Assembly: GCA_945874155.1 (NCBI GenBank)
Contig: CAMCFO010000009.1
Location: 1 to 64,000, forward strand
Direction of reading: 5' to 3'
Origin: an uncultured Bacteroidales bacterium
GTDB lineage: Bacteria; Bacteroidota; Bacteroidia; Bacteroidales; UBA932
DNA length: 64,000 bases
In this document: positions 28,593 to 35,144 of the stretch, piece after piece
How the letters are laid out: each line of letters begins with the position of its first letter
Position numbering within the stretch: the first letter of the stretch is position 1
Translations under genes and position numbers: made by a program
The notes under the pieces: model-generated
What the model saw: the letters and a program-made list of their open reading frames with translations, nothing else
Databases searched by the model: none
What the model was told of the DNA's origin: nothing

Positions 28593-28793
28593 CGTGGCCC
28601 CAGGGTGTCCTAACCCCCAGTCGCCAAGGCGACAGCCCCCTGTAGGGGGCGCTGGGTCCCGGATTCCCCAGACCCCTTGGGTCGCTGCGCTCCGAGCCTT
28701 CGCCACCGCGAAGGCTTTTTTCGTGGCCCCAGGGTTTCCAAACCCCCAGTCGCCAAGGCGACAGCCCCCTGTAGGGGGCACTGGGTCCCGAAT
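28567..28793. repeat. Tandem repeat, 129-base period: terminator hairpin plus palindromic repeat element (second copy truncated)
   Basis: Copy 1 spans 28567-28695 and copy 2 spans 28696-28793. Each starts with the terminator stem GCCTTCG/CGAAGGC and TTTTTT, then a spacer with GTGGCCCCAGGGT, then a clover-leaf element: CCCAG/CTGGG closing two hairpins, TCGC-CAAG-GCGA and a C-rich/G-rich stem. Copy 1 continues into ATTCCCCAGACCCCTTGGG and GTCGCTGCGCTCCG; copy 2 stops after GGGTCCCGAATTC. Together with the tRNA terminator this fills the 312 bases between the tRNA and the next gene, along with the ybaK promoter. Confidence 0.8.
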
Positions 28794-28808
28794 TCTCTGA
28801 TATTACTA

Positions 28809-28839
28809 TTGCAAATAGATATCATCATTTGTATTTTTG
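28809..28839 (+). promoter_or_regulatory. Promoter of the ybaK-like gene, with tandem 19-base operator-like repeats
   Basis: TTG (28809-28811), 20 bases, then TATTTTTG (28832-28839). The promoter overlaps two 19-base units beginning GATAT at 28799 and 28818. The same arrangement recurs at 29399-29436 upstream of the toxin-antitoxin operon, and the bases TTTGCAGTG after both -7 boxes are identical. Confidence 0.65.
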
Positions 28840-28870
28840 CAGTGCTTTTGACTCGAGATTTGTCTGAATA

Positions 28871-29356
28871 ATGCCAAAGAAAGGAATAGAAAAAACAAAT
28901 GCCGCAAGGTTGCTCGACCGTGCCGGAATAGCATACTCGCTCATCCCTTACGAATATGATGAGAGCGACTTGGCTGCATCCCACGTTGCCGCAAGCCTTG
29001 GAGAACCGATAGAGAGAGTATTCAAGACCCTCGTGCTTCACGGAGAAAAGTCGGGCTATATAGTATGTGTAGTTCCCGGCAACACCGAAGTTGACCTCAA
29101 AGCCCTTGCAAAAGCCTCCGGCAACAAGAAGGTTGAGATGATTCCGATGAAAGATCTCCTGTCCGTAACCGGTTATATAAGAGGAGGTTGCTCCCCAATC
29201 GGAATGAAGAAAAAGTTCCCTACCTACATCCACGAAACCGCTCTGAACTTCGACAGCATCTTCATCAGCGCCGGCATCCGCGGTCTTCAGCTCCAACTCT
29301 CTCCCGCCGATCTAACCTCCTTCACCAACGCCACCACGGGCCCCTTTGCCGTATAG
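28871..29356 (+). CDS. ybaK: YbaK/EbsC-type Cys-tRNA(Pro) deacylase
   Basis: Trans-acting editing hydrolase that removes cysteine mischarged on tRNA-Pro. 161 residues, the normal length. It begins with a conserved N-terminal helix (KTNAARLLDRAGIAYSLIPY), has VFKTLVLHGEKSGYIVCVVPGN, the catalytic-region lysine in LKALAKASGNKKVEM, and the typical GYIRGGCSPIGMKKKFPTYI and TGPFAV end. It has its own promoter and is probably monocistronic. Its last five codons and stop, plus ten bases beyond, reappear in diverged form at 30165-30192, past the neighbouring toxin-antitoxin cassette. Confidence 0.93.
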   Translation: MPKKGIEKTNAARLLDRAGIAYSLIPYEYDESDLAASHVAASLGEPIERVFKTLVLHGEKSGYIVCVVPGNTEVDLKALAKASGNKKVEMIPMKDLLSVTGYIRGGCSPIGMKKKFPTYIHETALNFDSIFISAGIRGLQLQLSPADLTSFTNATTGPFAV

Positions 29357-29407
29357 TCCATATCTCTTAAAAGACATAAATCTCAAATGAATATCTGTGA
29401 TATCACT

Positions 29408-29438
29408 TTTGTAAATTGATATCATTTTTGTAAATTTG
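29408..29438 (+). promoter_or_regulatory. Promoter of the RHH/PIN toxin-antitoxin operon with tandem 19-base repeats
   Basis: TTTG (29408-29411), exactly 19 bases, then TAAATTTG (29431-29438): a full Bacteroidota promoter. It is covered by two direct 19-base units, 29399-29417 and 29418-29436, differing at one base. Direct repeats over the promoter are a normal binding site for a ribbon-helix-helix antitoxin, so autorepression is likely (inference). Confidence 0.75.
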
Positions 29439-29472
29439 CAGTGTGAAGTATTCTTAAGTGCTGCAATGTTAT

Positions 29473-29739
29473 ATGGAAAGGGTCCAAACAATATTGAGGA
29501 TAGACAATGCTTTGATGAAAAAGGCAAAAGCCAGGGCCAGTGCTCAAAATCAAAGTTTCAACAGTTATGTTGTGATGCTATTAACCAAGGATTTGTCATC
29601 TCAAGACGGGTTTCCGAAAGTCAAGATACCTACAGAGATTTCAGATGATGTTAAATCGCTATGTGGGATTGCGAAATTTGAAATAACTGACCGTATGCTT
29701 GAAGAAGATGACAGATTGGCTTATATTCTTTCAAAATGA
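29473..29739 (+). CDS. Ribbon-helix-helix antitoxin
   Basis: 88 residues from the ATG at 29473 (MERVQTILRIDNALMKKA); a GTG 15 bases upstream is in frame but less likely. The N-terminal strand-helix-helix (TILRIDNALMKKAKARASAQ, then SFNSYVVMLL) is an Arc/MetJ-type ribbon-helix-helix DNA-binding dimer. The C-terminal half is presumably the part that binds and blocks the toxin. The stop overlaps the toxin start by four bases (ATGA), the standard coupling in these modules. Its promoter carries tandem repeats that fit as its operator. Base composition is more AT-rich than the surrounding housekeeping genes. Confidence 0.82.
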   Translation: MERVQTILRIDNALMKKAKARASAQNQSFNSYVVMLLTKDLSSQDGFPKVKIPTEISDDVKSLCGIAKFEITDRMLEEDDRLAYILSK

Positions 29740-30152
29740 CAAAAGTCTTCTACGATACAAATGCATTGCTTGATGCGATTCTTGATCGTGACGGCAGTAA
29801 GGATATGCAATTGCTGATGGAACTGGGCAGATTAGGCGAAATCAGGAATTATACCTCTGTTCTGACTATTGCCAATATCGCATATGTTGTAAGAAAAATA
29901 GTCCCGCCAACAGAAAGCAGACATATCTTGAAACAATATGTCAAGGCCTTTGAGGTTCTCCCAATGGATGCAGGCTGTGTTGATGAAGCCATCCGTTTCC
30001 CCGGAAAAGATTTTGAAGACAACTTGCAGATTGCCTGTGCGATTGCCAATAATTGCAATTTCATCATATCCCGAAATATCAAGGACTTTCAGCATTCTCC
30101 GATTCCGGTTTATACAATAAACAATTTTGTGGACAATCTCGTTTCTGAATAA
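29736..30152 (+). CDS. PIN-domain toxin (PIN_3 type)
   Basis: 138-residue PIN-fold ribonuclease-type toxin. Asp7 in FYDTNALLD, Asp95 in DFEDNLQIACAI and Asp117 in SRNIKDF are the expected metal-site acids. The second-position acid of canonical VapC is replaced by Asn47 in the SVLTIANIAYVVRK helix, which is usual for the PIN_3 branch and not a sign of decay. The C-terminal SPIPVYTINNF is also typical. It is translationally coupled to the ribbon-helix-helix antitoxin. Expected to cleave RNA when free; target unknown. It ends 27 bases from the stop of a convergent VapC gene. Confidence 0.85.
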   Translation: MTKVFYDTNALLDAILDRDGSKDMQLLMELGRLGEIRNYTSVLTIANIAYVVRKIVPPTESRHILKQYVKAFEVLPMDAGCVDEAIRFPGKDFEDNLQIACAIANNCNFIISRNIKDFQHSPIPVYTINNFVDNLVSE

Positions 30153-30164
30153 AACTTTCTTTCA

Positions 30165-30182
30165 GGCCCCTTCGCTGTCTAG
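30165..30182 (+). pseudogene. Displaced 3' end of a ybaK-like gene
   Basis: The six codons here encode Gly-Pro-Phe-Ala-Val-stop, the same as the end of ybaK at 29339-29356. Similarity continues ten bases past the stop, giving 24 identities in 28 bases (29339-29366 versus 30165-30192). The three coding differences are all silent third-position changes, so this is a real coding remnant and not chance. It suggests that the 826-base segment between the two was inserted at, or recombined into, the end of ybaK. Confidence 0.6.
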
Positions 30183-30592
30183 TCCACATCTCGGACGACC
30201 CAGTTTTCAACTCTTAAACCATTGATCCTTGTCATATGTTTCGTGTTTTCACTGACAAGGATACATCCACTGGCGATTGCACTGCAGGCAATCAGCAAGT
30301 CAAAATCTTCTATCATGTTTCCTTCGGCAATCAATCTGGCTTTTTCTTTAGCAAAGATTTCCAGCCCCGGACCTATTGGAATCACTTCGATAATGGATGT
30401 CAGTTTCTTGATTGCTCCCTGAGGCACATTGTACCCCTTCTTGAGCGCAAGTTCCTCCCCTAACAGGAGTTCAGCTTTGGTGATTTCCGAAATACAGCAA
30501 TTATCAAGACCCCGCTCCTGAATTCTTTCTGCGATTGAATACTTGCCTCTGAGCCAGTGAATACAGATATTGGTGTCCAGCAGGTACTTCAT
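30179..30592 (-). CDS. VapC-family PIN ribonuclease toxin
   Basis: 137-residue VapC-type toxin. The four acid positions of the PIN active site are visible: Asp6 (LLDTN), Glu41 (KAELLLG), Asp98 (DFDLLIACSA) and Glu115 or Asn116 (LVSENTKH). Members cut initiator tRNA or other structured RNAs; the target here is unknown. Its start overlaps the end of the upstream antitoxin gene by four bases, and the pair is divergent in sequence from the neighbouring PIN_3 module, with which it is convergent. Its stop codon overlaps the displaced ybaK 3' end on the other strand. Confidence 0.9.
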   Translation of the reverse strand: MKYLLDTNICIHWLRGKYSIAERIQERGLDNCCISEITKAELLLGEELALKKGYNVPQGAIKKLTSIIEVIPIGPGLEIFAKEKARLIAEGNMIEDFDLLIACSAIASGCILVSENTKHMTRINGLRVENWVVRDVD

Positions 30593-31113
30593 AGCTCTTT
30601 CACAGAATTTTTGGTCCTCAAATTATATAATTCCGTGCAGCCTTCGGCATCTTCAGACCATATTCCGTTGAAGTCATAGGCAGATACAGTTTTCTCTTTC
30701 GCTTTTGAGCAAAGGATATCTTTGATGTATCCCCTAAGACTCATTCCAGACTTGATGGCTTTTTGATTCAATATGTCAATAATGTCGGAAGGCAAATCAA
30801 TATGGCCGAGAACATAAGCGGAGTCTTCCAATACGGGGCCATTTGTCGCAGTGCCATATCCGGACACAAGTTTTCCCTTAGTGATTTTGTCGGCTGCACC
30901 TGATATCGGTGTTTTCAAAACAGCTGAAATCTCGGCAAGAAGATCCGAAGTGAAGTTGTGTTTCGCGCTCAACCATTTGGTGACTTCGCTGGGTTGTCTG
31001 CCCATCTTTATCGCAAACTCTTTTCTGCTTAGCCCGGAAGCCCTCAATGCATCCTCAATTTCTTCTGAAGTCCGTTTTCTACGGGCAGACTTTTCATTAT
31101 CAAACCTATCCAT
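30589..31113 (-). CDS. Antitoxin with XRE helix-turn-helix and a second RHH-like DNA-binding region
   Basis: 174 residues from the ATG at 31113; a TTG at 31122 is in frame. Residues about 14-75 form an XRE-type HTH (SRKEFAIKMGRQPSEVTKWL). Residues about 100-140 (GHIDLPSDIIDILNQKAIKS, then RGYIKDIL) have the strand-helix-helix look of a VapB/ribbon-helix-helix domain. Carrying both is unusual for a VapC partner. The C-terminal about 35 residues probably bind the toxin. It overlaps vapC by four bases and has its own promoter at 31137-31144. The XRE call is good; the second domain is tentative. Confidence 0.8.
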   Translation of the reverse strand: MDRFDNEKSARRKRTSEEIEDALRASGLSRKEFAIKMGRQPSEVTKWLSAKHNFTSDLLAEISAVLKTPISGAADKITKGKLVSGYGTATNGPVLEDSAYVLGHIDLPSDIIDILNQKAIKSGMSLRGYIKDILCSKAKEKTVSAYDFNGIWSEDAEGCTELYNLRTKNSVKEL

Positions 31114-31136
31114 CTTAAGCAATTTTTTCCTTTGGG

Positions 31137-31144
31137 CAAAGATA
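31137..31144 (-). promoter_or_regulatory. -7 element of the XRE antitoxin/VapC operon
   Basis: On the - strand TATCTTTG, matching TAnnTTTG, 23 bases before the ATG. It implies a very short leader and supports the ATG at 31113 over the upstream TTG. Confidence 0.55.
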
Positions 31145-31225
31145 GGAATTTTATTTGTAAATGAATATAGTTATAAGTGAATTTTGCTCCGATTCGACGC
31201 ATTATGAATATTACAACCGGAAGAA

Positions 31226-32152
31226 TTATCTTTCCAGTCGGACAACAACGCTAAGCGGAAGAATTTTGCCGCAGGAGTCGGTGAGTACGAGCTCCCCGGA
31301 TTCGATGTTTTTGCAGGCGGTCTTGAGGCAGAAATTCTGGCGGACGATGGTTTCGCCGAGGACTGCGCTGAAGCCGTTGGAATAGAGGTTCAGCACCATA
31401 AAACTGTCCACCGGGGCGAGGATTGAGGATACGCATTTGAGCATATCGTTCAGACATTCGTCCAGTTTCCACTTTTCTCCGTCGGGGCCGTGTCCATAAG
31501 CGGGCGGGTCCAGGATGATGCCCTGGTACACATTGCCCCTCTTGGCTTCCCTGCGTGCAAATTTCAGGGCATCCTCCACTATCCAGCGTATATTGTCCAA
31601 GCCGCTGGCTTCCATATTTCCCTTTGCCCAGGTAACCACCTGACGTACTGAATCCAAATGAGACACATCCGCTCCAGCCGCCTTTGCTGCAAGCGATGCC
31701 GCGCCCGTGTATGCGAAAAGGTTCAGCACTTTCGGGGCCGGTCTTCCTTCCGCTTTTGCCTTTTCCACCAATGCCCGGGTCCTTGAATATATGAATTCCC
31801 AGTTGGGAGCTTGTTCCGGGAACACTCCCACGTGCTTGAACGAAGTCAGTCCGAGACGCAGCTTGAAAGACGGGCCTCCCGCATTGTATCTGATATACCA
31901 CTGGTCGTCCATCTTCTTGAGCCTGTTCCATGTGCCGCTGTCTTCCTTGCCTGCCTTGCCGAAACCTGCTCCGGGAGTGAAACGGGTGTGCATCAGCCGG
32001 TTCCATTCTCCTTCCGAAAGGGATTTGTCCCACAGCGCCTTCGGTTCGGGACGGGCCATCACGACATTGCCGAATCTTTCCAATTTTTCATAATTTCCGC
32101 AGTCAATAAGCTGGTAATCTTTCCAATTCGGGTCCGGACTTTCTATAATCAT
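31226..32152 (-). CDS. Class I SAM-dependent methyltransferase, RlmI-like (probable rRNA m5C methyltransferase)
   Basis: 308 residues from the ATG at 32152; the frame continues upstream to 32272, but that would run through the divergent promoter, so the shorter start is chosen. The SAM-binding motif is VLNLFAYTGAASLAAKAAG and the aspartate of the next strand is in VSHLDSV. The catalytic motif ILDPPAYGHGP is of the DPPxF/Y kind used by rRNA methyltransferases of the RlmI/RlmK group. There is no clear N-terminal PUA domain, unlike RlmI itself. It acts in the cytoplasm, most likely on 23S rRNA; base and site are not deducible. It is divergent from pgk and shares its promoter region. Confidence 0.88.
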   Translation of the reverse strand: MIIESPDPNWKDYQLIDCGNYEKLERFGNVVMARPEPKALWDKSLSEGEWNRLMHTRFTPGAGFGKAGKEDSGTWNRLKKMDDQWYIRYNAGGPSFKLRLGLTSFKHVGVFPEQAPNWEFIYSRTRALVEKAKAEGRPAPKVLNLFAYTGAASLAAKAAGADVSHLDSVRQVVTWAKGNMEASGLDNIRWIVEDALKFARREAKRGNVYQGIILDPPAYGHGPDGEKWKLDECLNDMLKCVSSILAPVDSFMVLNLYSNGFSAVLGETIVRQNFCLKTACKNIESGELVLTDSCGKILPLSVVVRLER

Positions 32153-32205
32153 AGCAAAAACTGATTCAAATTTGTTCTTTGTGGGAAAGCATTCCCGGTG
32201 AATTG

Positions 32206-32213
32206 CAAAGGTA
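32206..32213 (-). promoter_or_regulatory. -7 element of the methyltransferase promoter
   Basis: TACCTTTG on the - strand, 53 bases before the ATG at 32152. It lies 13 bases from the pgk -7 box on the other strand, so the two divergent promoters overlap. Confidence 0.55.
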
Positions 32214-32226
32214 ATGAAAAATTTGC

Positions 32227-32234
32227 TACCTTTG
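32227..32234 (+). promoter_or_regulatory. -7 element of the pgk promoter
   Basis: TACCTTTG with TTG at 32203-32205, 21 bases upstream. The leader to the pgk ATG would be about 70 bases. Confidence 0.55.
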
Positions 32235-32307
32235 TGGGCTGGATTGCGGAGTCCGTACAATAAAGGCCGCAAGGTACAGAAAACAAGGATAATTTTTATA
32301 AAATATT

Positions 32308-33561
32308 ATGCAACAGAACATTTCAACTTACGATTTCGCTGGCAAGAAAGCCATTGTTCGTGTGGACTTCAATGTTCCTCTCAACGAAAAATTCGAAATC
32401 ACTGACGACACAAGGATTCGTGCCGCAATTCCTACCCTCAAGAAGGTACTTGAAAAAGGCGGTGCGCTCATCATTATGTCCCATCTCGGACGTCCGAAAG
32501 GAGTGACTGAGAAATTCTCCCTCAAGCACATCCTCGGCCGTGTTGAAGAGCTTCTCGGAGTTCCTGTGAAGTTTGCAGAGGATTGCCAGAAGGCTGACGA
32601 GCAGGTCGCTGCCCTCAAAATGGGTGAGGTACTCGTACTTGAAAACCTCCGTTTCTATGCTGAAGAGGAAGGCAAACCGAGAGGACTTGCAGAGGATGCA
32701 ACCGACGAGGAAAAGAAGGCTGCAAAGGCTGCATTGAAGGAAAGCCAGAAGAAGTTCGTCGCTAAGCTTGCTTCTTATGCAGACTGCTACATCAACGACG
32801 CATTCGGTACTGCACACCGTGCACACGCTTCCACAGCTCTCATCGCAGAATACTTCCCTAACGACAAGATGTTCGGTTATGTGATGGAAGGAGAGATCAA
32901 GGCTATTGACCGCGTTCTCAAGACTCCTGAGCACCCTGTGACCGCAATTATCGGCGGAGCTAAGGTGTCTTCCAAGATCGGCATTATCGAGCACCTCTTC
33001 GATGCCGTTGACAATATGATCATCGGCGGAGGTATGGTCTATACCTTCAAGAAGGCTCAGGGCGGCAAGATTGGCAAGTCACTTTGTGAGGACGACCAGA
33101 TGGACCTCGCTCTCAACATCCTCAAGAAAGCTGAGGAGAAGGGCGTAAAACTCTATCTTTCCAACGAGGTTGTGATTGCTGATTCATTCTCCAACGATGC
33201 CAACACCAAGGTTTGTCTCAACACTGAGATTCCTGATGAATGGGAAGGTGTTGATGCGGCTCCGAGCACCCTTGCCACTTGGGAGGAGGTCATTATGAAC
33301 TCCAAGACCATTCTTTGGAACGGTCCTGTGGGCGTTTTCGAGATTCCTGCATTTGCAAAGGGTACTATGAAGGTGGCTGAGATGCTTGCAAAGGCCACTG
33401 AGAAAGGTGCGTTCACTCTTGTGGGTGGCGGTGACTCTGTGGCTGCTGTCACTCAGATGGGCTTTGCCAACAAGGTCAGCTATGTTTCCACTGGTGGTGG
33501 TGCTATGCTTGAGTACCTTGAGGGGATTGAACTTCCTGGTATTGCTGCAATCAGAAAATAG
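32308..33561 (+). CDS. pgk: Phosphoglycerate kinase
   Basis: Glycolytic enzyme interconverting 1,3-bisphosphoglycerate and ADP with 3-phosphoglycerate and ATP. 417 residues, the expected length. The N-terminal substrate-binding signature [20 protein letters not shown] and [11 protein letters not shown] are intact. LNILKK and the nucleotide-site motif [17 protein letters not shown] are present, as is the C-terminal GGGDSVAAV and [14 protein letters not shown]. Its last codons and stop are part of an 18-base perfect inverted repeat and were copied in a downstream 144-base tandem duplication. It has its own promoter and terminator. Confidence 0.98.
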   Translation: MQQNISTYDFAGKKAIVRVDFNVPLNEKFEITDDTRIRAAIPTLKKVLEKGGALIIMSHLGRPKGVTEKFSLKHILGRVEELLGVPVKFAEDCQKADEQVAALKMGEVLVLENLRFYAEEEGKPRGLAEDATDEEKKAAKAALKESQKKFVAKLASYADCYINDAFGTAHRAHASTALIAEYFPNDKMFGYVMEGEIKAIDRVLKTPEHPVTAIIGGAKVSSKIGIIEHLFDAVDNMIIGGGMVYTFKKAQGGKIGKSLCEDDQMDLALNILKKAEEKGVKLYLSNEVVIADSFSNDANTKVCLNTEIPDEWEGVDAAPSTLATWEEVIMNSKTILWNGPVGVFEIPAFAKGTMKVAEMLAKATEKGAFTLVGGGDSVAAVTQMGFANKVSYVSTGGGAMLEYLEGIELPGIAAIRK

Positions 33562-33580
33562 CATTTTCTGATTGCAGCAA
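33542..33580. repeat. Perfect 18-base inverted repeat over the pgk stop codon
   Basis: TTGCTGCAATCAGAAAAT (33542-33559) and ATTTTCTGATTGCAGCAA (33563-33580) are exact complements with a three-base centre. The left arm is coding, the TAG stop is at the turn, and the right arm runs to the start of the terminator hairpin. In mRNA this would be a very stable hairpin just before the terminator. Confidence 0.9.
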
Positions 33581-33841
33581 AAGGAGCGCGGAAGCGCTCC
33601 TTTTTTGTTAACCCTCAGTCGCCTGAGGGCGACAGCCCCCTGAAGGGGGCGCTGGGTCCCGGATTCCCCAGACCCCTTGGGTCGCTACGCTCCGGTTGAA
33701 AATAGCATTTTCTGATTGCAGCAAAAGGAGCGCGGAAGCGCTCCTTTTTTGTTAACCCTCAGTCGCCTGAGGGCGACAGCCCCCTGAAGGGGGCGCTGGG
33801 TCCCGGATTCCCCAGACCCCTTGGGTCGCTACGCTCCGGTT
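33554..33841. repeat. Two identical tandem copies of a 144-base unit: end of pgk, terminator and palindromic repeat element
   Basis: Copy 1 is 33554-33697, copy 2 is 33698-33841; by eye they are identical. Each unit holds the last bases of pgk with its stop, the terminator GGAGCGC-GGAA-GCGCTCC-TTTTTT (33583-33606 and 33727-33750), and an element like those at 28.6 kb: TCGCC-TGAG-GGCGA and CCCCCT-GAAG-GGGG stems inside CTCAG/CTGGG, then GTCGCTACGCTCCG. This and the trpS terminator account for all of the 341 bases between pgk and trpS. Perfect identity implies a recent duplication. Confidence 0.9.
33583..33606 (+). terminator. Terminator of pgk (first copy)
   Basis: GGAGCGC (33583-33589), loop GGAA, GCGCTCC (33594-33600), then TTTTTT. 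A second identical copy lies at 33727-33750 because of the tandem duplication. Confidence 0.9.
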
Positions 33842-33849
33842 TTCAAATA

Positions 33850-33879
33850 AAAAATCCAGGCCGAAGGACCTGGATTTTT
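33850..33879 (-). terminator. Terminator of trpS
   Basis: AAAAATCCAGG (33850-33860) pairs with CCTGGATTTTT (33869-33879) around an eight-base loop. It lies 24 bases beyond the trpS stop and has a T-rich tail on the - strand; it is also T-tailed on the + strand, so it probably works both ways. Confidence 0.85.
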
Positions 33880-33902
33880 GTATGTTAGGGAGAGATTCCC
33901 CC

Positions 33903-35021
<1,119 letters not shown>

Positions 35022-35110
35022 TTATTTATTTCCCCTTGTCGTGCCGCACCTGATGTTTTTTTGCATCTGTCAAGTCCGGCAAAAAGTTCCGCAAGTTACG
35101 AAATATTTCT

Positions 35111-35118
35111 TAACTTTG
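35111..35118 (+). promoter_or_regulatory. -7 element of the MMPL-lolA-dap operon promoter
   Basis: TAACTTTG matches TAnnTTTG, 26 bases before the chosen ATG at 35145. It is the last such box I see before 43762, consistent with one long transcript. Confidence 0.5.
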
Positions 35119-35144
35119 CGGGTTACATACACTCTAATTGGAAT

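Noticed and set aside
28524..28800. Short frames on both strands with repeated PPTGGCRLGDWG-like peptides
   Set aside because: They are produced by the tandem palindromic repeats and the terminator hairpins, not by a gene.
28307..28870. CRISPR array, because of repeats near 28.6 kb
   Set aside because: Only two tandem copies of 129 bases with internal palindromes and no unique spacers.
31226..32272. Start of the methyltransferase at 32272
   Set aside because: The extra 40 residues are not conserved in character and would be encoded across the divergent promoters, so 32152 was chosen.
33582..33902. Insertion sequence between pgk and trpS
   Set aside because: No transposase frame and no terminal inverted repeats; the content is fully explained by the 144-base duplication and two terminators.
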